Translations under genes and position numbers: made by a program
NCBI RefSeq assembly: GCF_009908295.1
Contig: NZ_JAAALO010000004.1
Span: 62,001-126,000 of the forward strand
Length of the DNA: 64,000 nt
Reading direction: 5' to 3'
Origin: Micromonospora rubida
GTDB taxonomy: Bacteria; Actinomycetota; Actinomycetes; Mycobacteriales; Micromonosporaceae
Notes under the pieces: model-generated
Seen by the model: the letters and a program-made list of their open reading frames with translations, nothing else
Databases searched by the model: none
Told to the model about the DNA's origin: nothing
Part shown: positions 26,151 through 33,473 of the stretch, piece by piece
How the letters are laid out: every line of letters starts with the position of its first letter
Numbering within the stretch: position 1 is the stretch's first letter

Positions 26151-28229
26151 GTGGCCCGTATTCCCGCGCTCAGCCGCCGACCACTCGCGGTCCTGACCGC
26201 CGCCGCACTCACCGTCACCGGTGTCCTCGTCGCCAACCCCGCGCCCGCCGGCGCCGGCCACGCCACCGTGGTGGGCGCGGTCCCGTCCGGCCCCTCGCCG
26301 GACATCGTGGACGGCACCGTCTTCGCGATCCACGACGCCGGGAGCAAGGTCGTCGTCGGCGGTTCGTTCACCGGGGTGGAGAACCGCGGCTCGGACGTGA
26401 AGATCGCGCGCAAGTTCGTGTTGGCCTTCGACAAGGCCACCGGCAACGTGGACACCGCGTTCGTCCCGGTGGTCGACGACGAGGTGCTGGACATCCTCGC
26501 CGGCCCCACCGCCGGCACGGTCTACCTCGCCGGCAAGTTCAACACCGTCAACGGGACGAACCACCGCAAGCTCGCCCTGGTCAACCTGTCCGACGGCAGC
26601 CCGGTCGCGAGCTTCCCCAACCTGGCGTTCAACGGCCTGGTCAACGACGTCGTCAAGGTCGGCAACCGGCTGCTGGTGGGCGGCACCTTCACCACCGCCG
26701 CCACCAGTTCGCGCGGGGGGCTCGTCTCGCTCAACGCCACCACCGGCGTCGTGGACGACTACCTGACCGCCACGCTGACCGAGCACCACAACTACGACGG
26801 GGTGAGTGGCGCGAGCGCGGGCGTCGGGGCCGAGAAGCTGACGGTCTCGCCCGACGGCACCCAGCTCGTGGTGATCGGCAACTTCAAGAAGGCCAACGGG
26901 GTGCTGCACGACCAGGTGGTCCGGCTCAGCCTCGGCGCCTCCACGGCGGCCGTCTCGACCTGGAACACCAACCGCTACGAGCCGCGCTGCAACGCGAAGG
27001 CGTTCGACTCGTACGTGCGGGACGTCAGCTTCTCGCCGGACGGCCAGTACTTCGTCGTCGCCACCACCGGCAGCCCGTACGCCGGGACCCTCTGCGACGC
27101 GGTCGCCCGGTGGGAGACCTCCTCCACCGGCACGGCCGTCCAGCCGACCTGGGTCAACTACAGCGGCGGCGACACGTTCCTCTCCGTCGGCATCACCGAG
27201 CAGGCCGTCTACGTCGGCGGCCACTTCCGCTGGGTGAACAACACCTCCGCCACCAGCTCGGCGTACCCGGGCGCCGTCGCCCGGCCCAGCATCGCCGCGC
27301 TCGACCCGCTCAGCGGCCTGCCGCTGGCCTGGAACCCGGGCCGGCACCCGCGCGGCTATGGCGTGGCCGAGCTGCTGGTCACCCCGCAGGGCCTGTGGCT
27401 GGGCTCCGACCAGGAGTGGATCGGCAACTTCCAGTACCGCCGGGGGCGGATCGCGTTCTTCCCGCTCACGGGCGGCGCGGCACCACACTCCACCGCCACC
27501 ACCACCCTGACGGGCAACGTCTACTACGCCGGGTCCGGCGGGGCGAACACGCTGCGCACCCGGGCCTACGACGGCCTCCGCGGGGTCAGCCTCTCCGCGC
27601 CGGTCCCCAGCCCCGACGGCACCGCGTGGTCGACGGTCCGGGGTGCCTTCTGGGTGGGCGGCACCCTCTTCTACGGGGTGAACGGCGCGCTGTGGCGGCG
27701 CACCTTCGACGGCACCACCTTCGGCGTGCCGAAGCTGGTCGACCCGTACCACGACCCGCTGTGGGACAGCGTGGTGACCGACTCCGGGCCGGAGGGCCAG
27801 AAGTACGCCGGCAACACGGTGAACTTCTACCCGGAGCTCCCGAACGTGACCGGCGCGTTCTACACCAACGGCCGGCTCTACTACACGCTGACCGGCCAGA
27901 GCGGCCTGTTCTGGCGCTGGTTCAGCCCGGACAGCGGCACCGTGGGCGCGGACAAGTTCACCGTGGCCGGCGCGACCGGCTTCGCCGACGCCGGTGGGAT
28001 GTTCGTCTCCGGATCCAGCATCTACCTGGTCAGCCGCACCACCGGCAACCTCTCGTCGGCCGGCTGGGTCAACGGGGCGCCGACGGGTGGCTGGACGACG
28101 CGCAGCGGCCCCCAGGTCGACGTGATCGACTGGCGGGCCGCGGCGGTCTTCACCGGCCCCGACAGCCCGAACCCGCTGCCGACGAAGCGGACTCCGGCCA
28201 AGCGGACTCCGGTCAAGAAGAGCCGCTGA
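26151..28229 (+). CDS. Secreted delta-60-repeat (beta-propeller-like) protein
   Basis: A 692-residue exported protein with a signal peptide (PLAVLTAAALTVTGVLVANPAPAGA). Repeats of the delta-60 type follow: KVVVGGSFTGVE, TVYLAGKFNTVNG, NRLLVGGTFTTA, AVYVGGHFRWVN. The second half, after residue 430, is rich in Tyr/Gly/Trp and resembles carbohydrate-binding surface proteins. The C-terminus is basic with a KRTP repeat. It may bind the EPS or cell wall; no catalytic motif is seen. The GTG at 26151 has GGAG 6 nt upstream. The gene ends just before a perfect hairpin. Confidence 0.78.
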   Translation: MARIPALSRRPLAVLTAAALTVTGVLVANPAPAGAGHATVVGAVPSGPSPDIVDGTVFAIHDAGSKVVVGGSFTGVENRGSDVKIARKFVLAFDKATGNVDTAFVPVVDDEVLDILAGPTAGTVYLAGKFNTVNGTNHRKLALVNLSDGSPVASFPNLAFNGLVNDVVKVGNRLLVGGTFTTAATSSRGGLVSLNATTGVVDDYLTATLTEHHNYDGVSGASAGVGAEKLTVSPDGTQLVVIGNFKKANGVLHDQVVRLSLGASTAAVSTWNTNRYEPRCNAKAFDSYVRDVSFSPDGQYFVVATTGSPYAGTLCDAVARWETSSTGTAVQPTWVNYSGGDTFLSVGITEQAVYVGGHFRWVNNTSATSSAYPGAVARPSIAALDPLSGLPLAWNPGRHPRGYGVAELLVTPQGLWLGSDQEWIGNFQYRRGRIAFFPLTGGAAPHSTATTTLTGNVYYAGSGGANTLRTRAYDGLRGVSLSAPVPSPDGTAWSTVRGAFWVGGTLFYGVNGALWRRTFDGTTFGVPKLVDPYHDPLWDSVVTDSGPEGQKYAGNTVNFYPELPNVTGAFYTNGRLYYTLTGQSGLFWRWFSPDSGTVGADKFTVAGATGFADAGGMFVSGSSIYLVSRTTGNLSSAGWVNGAPTGGWTTRSGPQVDVIDWRAAAVFTGPDSPNPLPTKRTPAKRTPVKKSR

Positions 28230-28237
28230 CCCGCGCC

Positions 28238-28273
28238 CGAAGGCCCGGCCCCCGCGCGGGGGCCGGGCCTTCG
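28238..28273. terminator. Strong hairpin terminator
   Basis: A perfect 36-bp palindrome (arms 28238-28255 and 28256-28273, left arm beginning cgaaggcccgg) nine bases after the delta-60 gene stop. The folded hairpin would have an approximately 16-bp stem and a tiny loop. Confidence 0.8.
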
Positions 28274-28332
28274 GCGTTCCCGCCGGTGGCGTCCCTGGTC
28301 ACCAGGCATCGCCCTACCGGGCCTCGGCTCGC

Positions 28333-28338
28333 TACTGT
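28333..28338 (+). promoter_or_regulatory. Predicted -10 of leaderless promoter (Nudix gene)
   Basis: TACTGT lies 6 nt before the GTG at 28345 and no Shine-Dalgarno sequence is present. It follows the strong terminator of the upstream gene, consistent with a new transcript. No clear -35. Confidence 0.5.
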
Positions 28339-28344
28339 CGACAG

Positions 28345-28794
28345 GTGTCCACCGAGCCTCTCCGCTGCGCCGGCGCCCTGATCGTCGACGACGACGGCCG
28401 CCTCTTCATCCAGCGCCGGTCCCCGCAGCGGGTCCTGTTTCCCGACACCTGGGACATCGTCGGCGGCCACCTGGAACCGGGCGAGGGGGTGGAGGACGCG
28501 CTGCGCCGGGAGGTCACCGAGGAAACCGGCTGGACCGTGTCGCACATCCTCGGCCCGGTCGGCGAATACCGCTGGACCGGCGCCGACGGGCTGGACCGGA
28601 TCGAGAGCGACTTCCTGGTCCGGATCGACGGCGACCTGGGCAGCCCCCGGCTGGAGGTGGGCAAGCACACGGAGTTCCGCTGGCTGGCCGAGCGGGACGT
28701 CGCCCTGCTGGACGAGCACCGCGACGTCAACGACGGGCTGATCCGGCGGATCGCCGAGGACGCCTTCGCGGCCCTGCGCTCGATCGGTCTGTGA
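28345..28794 (+). CDS. Nudix hydrolase
   Basis: A 149-residue Nudix protein that hydrolyses a nucleoside diphosphate linked to another group. The Nudix box is complete: GGHLEPGEGVEDALRREV followed by TEETG, matching GX5EX7REUXEEXGU. The strand block CAGALIVDDDGRLFIQRRS precedes it. It resembles the MutT/isopentenyl-type small Nudix enzymes; substrate not determined. Its stop overlaps the next start (GTGA). Confidence 0.9.
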   Translation: MSTEPLRCAGALIVDDDGRLFIQRRSPQRVLFPDTWDIVGGHLEPGEGVEDALRREVTEETGWTVSHILGPVGEYRWTGADGLDRIESDFLVRIDGDLGSPRLEVGKHTEFRWLAERDVALLDEHRDVNDGLIRRIAEDAFAALRSIGL

Positions 28795-29561
28795 GCGAGG
28801 ACGTCGAGCTCGCGCCGCACCGGTTCGCCGGGCTGGTCGCCCCGGCGGTGGACCGGGTCTTCGTCGCCGGCATCCTCGCCGGCCGCGACGGGGGCGGCGC
28901 GGAGCTGAGCCAGCGGTACGGCGGGCCGGCGGCCACCGGCTTCCTGATCGAGTTCCGCACCCGGCTGGCCGCGCCGGGCGGGACCGTCGACCCGGCGGGC
29001 TTCGCCGCCGTGACCCGGTACCGGGACCCGGGGTCCTGCCAGCGCGCGCTGGACAAGCAGGTCGCCTACGGCATGCTGCACCGCCGCCCCGACGGCTGCT
29101 TCTCCGCGACGGAACGCGGGCAGGCCTTCCTCACCGAGATCTACCAGATACACGCGGAGGTGACCGAGGAGCTGTGGGCCGGGCACGACGACCGGGTGCT
29201 CCGGCTGGTCGAGGCGCTCGGCCGGCTGCTCACGTACGCGATGGTGGCCGCCGAGGAGGAGCCGGGCTCGGCCGGCGACGCGTTCGCCGTGATGGCGCCC
29301 CCGCACGAGCCGGACGGCGCCCCGCCGGGGATGCTGCTGCTCAACCGGCTCGGCACGCTGCGCTACCACCGGGCCGACGCGCACGAGGCCGCATGGACGG
29401 CGGCCGGGCACACCGCGCTCAGCATCACCGAGCTGACAACCGGCCCGGAACGGCTGGCCATCGAGCAGGAGACGGACCGGCGGGCGGCGGGCCCGTACGT
29501 GGTGCTGACCGCCGAGGAGCGGCTGGCCGTGCTCGCGGACCTGGCCGCGCTGCCGGGGTGA
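28791..29561 (+). CDS. Winged-helix (SCO6745-like) protein
   Basis: A 256-residue protein of a common actinobacterial family of unknown function, with helix-rich, possibly winged-helix segments: AAVTRYRDPGSCQRALDKQVAYGMLHRRPDG reads like a wing and recognition region, split here only by description. TITELTTGPERLAIEQETD near the end is helical. It could be a transcription factor or a small-molecule-binding protein. The GTG overlaps the Nudix stop, so the two form an operon. Confidence 0.6.
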   Translation: MSEDVELAPHRFAGLVAPAVDRVFVAGILAGRDGGGAELSQRYGGPAATGFLIEFRTRLAAPGGTVDPAGFAAVTRYRDPGSCQRALDKQVAYGMLHRRPDGCFSATERGQAFLTEIYQIHAEVTEELWAGHDDRVLRLVEALGRLLTYAMVAAEEEPGSAGDAFAVMAPPHEPDGAPPGMLLLNRLGTLRYHRADAHEAAWTAAGHTALSITELTTGPERLAIEQETDRRAAGPYVVLTAEERLAVLADLAALPG

Positions 29562-29642
29562 ACCCCCGGTTGACGGCAGGCGTGATCCGTCCCGGCGCTA
29601 TCCTCCACCGGTGACCTGGAGTCGTACGAGGGAGGCGGTCGC

Positions 29643-30374
29643 ATGATCGGGATGGTTCTCGCAGCCGGTGCGGGGCGTCGACTGCGCCCGTACACCGACA
29701 CCCTGCCCAAGGCGCTGGTGCCGGTGGACGGTGAGACCACCATCCTGGACATCGCGCTGCGCAACCTCGCCGAGGTCGGGCTGACCGAGGTGGTGATCGT
29801 CGTCGGGTACGCCGCCGACGCGGTCGTCTCCCGCCAGGCGGAGCTGGAGAAGCGCCACGGCGTCACGATCGCCCTCGTGCACAACGACAAGGCCGAGGAG
29901 TGGAACAACGCGTACTCGCTCTGGCTGGCCCGGGAGCACTTCGCCCGGGGCGTCCTGCTGGTCAACGGCGACACCGTGCACCCGGTGAGCGTGGAGAAGA
30001 CCCTGCTGGCCGAGCGCGGCCCGGGCATCCTGCTCGCGGTGGACACCATCAAGCCGCTGGCCGAGGAGGAGATGAAGACCACCTTCGACGCCGCCGGCCA
30101 GCTCACCCGGATCACCAAGCTGATGGACCCGGGCGAGGCGTACGGGGAGTACATCGGCGCGACGCTGATCGAGCCCCAGGTGGCCGACGCCCTCGCCGAC
30201 GCCCTGGAGACGACCTGGCGGCGGGACCCGAACCTCTACTACGAGGACGGCTACCAGGAGTTCGCCGACCGGGGCGGCGAGGTGCGGGCGGCGCCGATCG
30301 GCGACATCTCCTGGGTCGAGGTCGACAACCACGCCGACCTGGCCCGGGCGCGGGAGATCGCGTGCCGCTGCTAG
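29643..30374 (+). CDS. Sugar-phosphate / alcohol-phosphate nucleotidyltransferase
   Basis: A 243-residue GT-A-like nucleotidyltransferase. The signature LAAGAGRRLRPYTDTLPKALVPV carries the GxGxRLxPxT loop and the substrate Lys; VNGDTVHP has the metal Asp and VEVDNHADL is the usual C-terminal block. It resembles phosphocholine and inositol-phosphate cytidylyltransferases (LicC-like) more than glucose-1-phosphate thymidylyltransferases. Coupling to the dehydrogenase and CDP-alcohol phosphotransferase genes suggests it makes the CDP-alcohol for the latter. The ATG follows GGGAGG. Confidence 0.8.
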   Translation: MIGMVLAAGAGRRLRPYTDTLPKALVPVDGETTILDIALRNLAEVGLTEVVIVVGYAADAVVSRQAELEKRHGVTIALVHNDKAEEWNNAYSLWLAREHFARGVLLVNGDTVHPVSVEKTLLAERGPGILLAVDTIKPLAEEEMKTTFDAAGQLTRITKLMDPGEAYGEYIGATLIEPQVADALADALETTWRRDPNLYYEDGYQEFADRGGEVRAAPIGDISWVEVDNHADLARAREIACRC

Positions 30375-31426
30375 CCCGCACGGTCCTCACCCCGCTGCAC
30401 ATCGACGTGCGGCGGGGCGCGGTGGCGGACCTGGCCGCGATCCTCGCCGACGGCCGGATCTCCTCCGGCGGCGATGTGGCGGTGGTGGTCGGCCCGGGGC
30501 AGGGCGGGCAAATCGCCGAGCTGATCCGCCCGTCGCTGCGCTCGGCCGACGTGTTCACCGTCGCCGGGGGCACCCTCGACGCCGCCGACGACCTGGGCGG
30601 CAAGCTCCGCGCCCGCTCGTACGACGCGGTGGTCGGCATCGGCGGCGGCAAGACCATCGACGTGGCGAAGTACGCGGCCACCCGGCGCGGCCTGCCGATG
30701 GTCACGGTGGCGACGAGCCTGGCCAACGACGGCATCGCCTCCCCGGTGGCCTCGCTGATCACCGAGGGGATCAAGGGCTCCTACGGGGTACACATCCCGA
30801 TCGCGGTCATCATCGACCTGGACTTCGTGGAGGCCGGCCCGGAGCGGCACAACCGGGCGGGCATCGGCGACGTGGTGAGCAACATCAGCGCGCTGGCCGA
30901 CTGGGAGCTGGCCCGGCGGGTACGCGGGGAGCCGGTCGACGGGCTGGCCGCCTCGCTGGCCCGGATGGGCGCCGAGGCGGTCCTCGCCCACCCCGGCGAC
31001 ATGACCGACGACGCGTTCGTCACCGTGCTGGCCGAGGCGCTGATCTCCAGCGGCCTGGCGATGGCGATCTGCGGCACCAGCCGCCCGTCCAGCGGCGGCT
31101 GCCACGAGATCATGCACGCCGTGGACGCGCTCTTCCCGGGCACCGCCTCGCACGGCGAGCTGGCCGGCCTCGGCGCGCTGTTCTGCACCTGGCTGCGGGG
31201 AGACCTGCGCCGGTTCCGGGAGATGTCGGCCTGCCTGGCCCGGCACGGCCTGCCCCGGCTGCCGGCCGACGTGGGGCTCAGCGACGACCAGTTCGTCGAG
31301 GCGGTGCAGTTCGCCCCGGCGACCCGGCCGGACCGGTACACCATCCTGGAGCACCTGGCGATGTCGCCTTCCGAGACGCGGGAGCGGCTGGCAGACTACG
31401 CCGGTGCACTCCGCGACCTTGGCTGA
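30362..31426 (+). CDS. sn-Glycerol-1-phosphate dehydrogenase-like enzyme (iron-containing ADH superfamily)
   Basis: A 354-residue NAD(P)-dependent enzyme of the EgsA/AraM/3-dehydroquinate-synthase-like group. The nucleotide-binding motif is GIGGGKTIDVAKYAA; SLANDGIASPVA follows. Probable metal ligands are the Asp in GIGDVVSN and His residues in GCHEIMHA and TASHGEL. The family reduces dihydroxyacetone phosphate to sn-glycerol-1-phosphate. The GTG at 30362 lies inside the end of the nucleotidyltransferase gene, and the end overlaps the next gene by 23 bp. The product is likely a phosphorylated polyol. Confidence 0.8.
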   Translation: MPLLARTVLTPLHIDVRRGAVADLAAILADGRISSGGDVAVVVGPGQGGQIAELIRPSLRSADVFTVAGGTLDAADDLGGKLRARSYDAVVGIGGGKTIDVAKYAATRRGLPMVTVATSLANDGIASPVASLITEGIKGSYGVHIPIAVIIDLDFVEAGPERHNRAGIGDVVSNISALADWELARRVRGEPVDGLAASLARMGAEAVLAHPGDMTDDAFVTVLAEALISSGLAMAICGTSRPSSGGCHEIMHAVDALFPGTASHGELAGLGALFCTWLRGDLRRFREMSACLARHGLPRLPADVGLSDDQFVEAVQFAPATRPDRYTILEHLAMSPSETRERLADYAGALRDLG

Positions 31427-32126
31427 GCCGTCCCGCCCCTCCGTAGCCGACTTCCACCGGGTCAACCGGGGCGGCGGCCTGTTCAGTGAGTCGGTCAGCC
31501 AGTGGCTGGGCGCGGTGTTCGCGCTGGTCGCCCAGCGGCTGGGGCTGCGGCCCACGGCGCTGACCATCGCCAACCTGGTGCTCGGCCTGGCGACCTCGGT
31601 GACCGTGGTGGCCCTCGCCGGCCGGGTCGCCGCCGGGGACGTCCCGGCCTGGGTGGTCGGGTTGGTCGCGCTGGTCGGCTGGCAGGTCGCGTACGCCCTG
31701 GACTGCGCCGACGGGCAGCTCGCCCGGGTGACCGGGCAGGGCAGCGCGGCCGGCGCCCGGGTGGACGTGCTCTGCGACGTGGCCGCCCAGATCGCCCTGG
31801 TGGCCGCCCTGTCGGCCACGGCCGTGGCGCAGCACCCGGAGACGCCGAGCTGGCTGGTCGCGGTCTTCGCGGGCACCTGGATGGTCAACCTGGTGACCTC
31901 GGTGATGCAGTCCGGCCCGAACGCGGCCAGCATGGTCACCTCGACCTCGCTGCCGGTACGCCTGGTGAAGCTGGTCCGCGACTACGGCGCGGTGATCTTC
32001 GTGGCCGGGCTGGTGCTGGCGTTCGCCCCGGCCCTCGTCCTCTGGGTGATCGTGGCGTTCACGATCGTCAACGGCGGCTTCCTCCTGGCCAGCATCGCCT
32101 TCTCGGCCCGCGCCTCCCTGCGCTGA
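31404..32126 (+). CDS. CDP-alcohol phosphatidyltransferase family protein
   Basis: A 240-residue membrane protein with about six helices. The family signature is complete across ALDCADGQLARVTG...GARVDVLCD: D-x2-DG-x2-AR-x8-G-x3-D-x3-D. It moves a phospho-alcohol from a CDP-alcohol or attaches an alcohol to a CDP-lipid. The two upstream genes would supply a CDP-activated polyol phosphate, so it may make a phospholipid head group or a lipid-linked phosphopolyol. The GTG start overlaps the dehydrogenase gene. Confidence 0.85.
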   Translation: MHSATLAEPSRPSVADFHRVNRGGGLFSESVSQWLGAVFALVAQRLGLRPTALTIANLVLGLATSVTVVALAGRVAAGDVPAWVVGLVALVGWQVAYALDCADGQLARVTGQGSAAGARVDVLCDVAAQIALVAALSATAVAQHPETPSWLVAVFAGTWMVNLVTSVMQSGPNAASMVTSTSLPVRLVKLVRDYGAVIFVAGLVLAFAPALVLWVIVAFTIVNGGFLLASIAFSARASLR

Positions 32127-32135
32127 CAGCCGTCA

Positions 32136-33473
32136 TCACGACCCCGCAGGCGGTTCGGATCCGTGGTCTTCCGCGCGTTGTCGGCGGAGTTGTTCGAGGA
32201 CGGCGGTGTCGGCTTCGAGGCCGGGGTGGTCGACCTGGCGGTCGAGGTCGACGACGTGTTCGAGTTCCTGGATCGCCTGGTCGAGGTCACCGCCCGCCCG
32301 GTGGATCATCGCGATGTTGTACCGGGTGGTGGCTTCGCCGGCCCGGTCGCCGACCTCCCGCCGGATGGGGAGCGCCTGGTGGTAGAAGTCGAGAGCCCGC
32401 CGCCGGTCCCCCAACCCGGCGTACACAAGGCCGATGTTGCTGAGAGTGACAGCTTCGCCGGTCCGGTCGCCGACCTCCCGCACGATGGGGAGCGCCTGGT
32501 GGTAGAAGTCGAGAGCCCGCCGCCGGTCCCCCAACCCGGCGTGCACACCTCCGATGTTGTTGAGGGTGACGGCTTCGCCGGCCCGGTCGCCGACCTCCCG
32601 CCGGATGGGGAGCGACTGGTCGTAGAAGTCGAGAGCCCGCCGCCGGTCCCCCAACCCGTCGTGCACGTGGCCGATGTTGGTGAGGGTGGCGGCTTCGCCG
32701 GTCCGGTCGCCGACTTCCCGCATGATGGGGAGCGCTTGGTGGTAGAGGTCGAGAGCCTGCGGCCGGTCTCCCAACCCGTCGTGCACGTGGCCGATGTTGT
32801 TGAGGGTGGCGGCTTCGCCGGTCCGGTCGCCGACTTCCCGCATGATGGGGAGTGCTTGGTGGTAGAGGTCGAGAGCCCGCTGCCGGTCTCCCAACCCGGC
32901 GTGCACACTTCCGATGTTGTTGAGGGTGGCGGCTTCGCCGGCCCGGTCGCCGACCTCCCGCAGAATGGGGAGCGACTGGTGGTAGAAGTCGAGAGCCTGC
33001 TGCCGGTCCCCCAACCTGTCGTACACAGCCCCGATGTTGTTGAGGGTGGCGGCTTCGCCGGCCCGGTCGCCGACCTCCCGCCGGATGGGGAGCGACTGGT
33101 GGTAGAAGTCGAGAGCCCGCCGCCGGTCCCCCAACCCGGCGTGCACGAGGCCGATGTTGGTGAGGGTGGCGGCTTCGTTGCCGTGGTCGCCGGCCTGCTG
33201 GTACATGGCCAGGGCCCGGTGGAAGTCCTCCAGCGCCGGCCGGGGCTGGCCGGTCGACGACCGTGCCCAGCCACGGTGGTAGAAGGCGCTGGCGTCCGAG
33301 CCCAGGGTCAAGGTCGCGGTGGCCATGGCCTCGACGGCGGCGAACCGGGAGGTACGCAGCCACACCCGGCACACCCGGGCACCGGTGTCCCGGGCGATCG
33401 CCGCCTGCCGGCCGGCGACAGCGAGCCGATGCACCTCGACCCACCGGACGAGGGTCAGGGGGTCAGTGGCCAT
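32136..33473 (-). CDS. TPR-repeat protein of the CHAT operon (copy 1)
   Basis: A 445-residue protein. A 90-residue N-terminal helical part is followed by seven near-identical 40-residue TPR units (consensus EAATLNNIG.VH.GLGDR.RALDFYHQ.LPI.REVGDR) and a divergent last unit (YNIAMIHRAGGDLDQAIQELEHVV). The units repeat every 120 bp. The 42-residue spacing matches Kinesin-light-chain-type TPRs. The ATG lies inside the end of the CHAT gene (11-bp overlap), so it is translationally coupled and probably acts as sensor or scaffold for the CHAT-NTPase. A near-identical inverted copy lies at 36375. Confidence 0.9.
   Translation of the reverse strand: MATDPLTLVRWVEVHRLAVAGRQAAIARDTGARVCRVWLRTSRFAAVEAMATATLTLGSDASAFYHRGWARSSTGQPRPALEDFHRALAMYQQAGDHGNEAATLTNIGLVHAGLGDRRRALDFYHQSLPIRREVGDRAGEAATLNNIGAVYDRLGDRQQALDFYHQSLPILREVGDRAGEAATLNNIGSVHAGLGDRQRALDLYHQALPIMREVGDRTGEAATLNNIGHVHDGLGDRPQALDLYHQALPIMREVGDRTGEAATLTNIGHVHDGLGDRRRALDFYDQSLPIRREVGDRAGEAVTLNNIGGVHAGLGDRRRALDFYHQALPIVREVGDRTGEAVTLSNIGLVYAGLGDRRRALDFYHQALPIRREVGDRAGEATTRYNIAMIHRAGGDLDQAIQELEHVVDLDRQVDHPGLEADTAVLEQLRRQRAEDHGSEPPAGS
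32166..33440 (-). repeat. Left arm of a 1,275-bp inverted repeat (TPR copy 1)
   Basis: From the codons for VEVHRL to RQRAED this arm aligns unit for unit with 36444-37719 in opposite orientation. The two arms have 1,275 and 1,276 bp, differing by the one extra C in the right arm. At least 150 bp of the N-terminal part appear identical by eye; the repeat units differ by scattered changes. The arms flank the CHAT and EACC1 genes. Confidence 0.85.
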
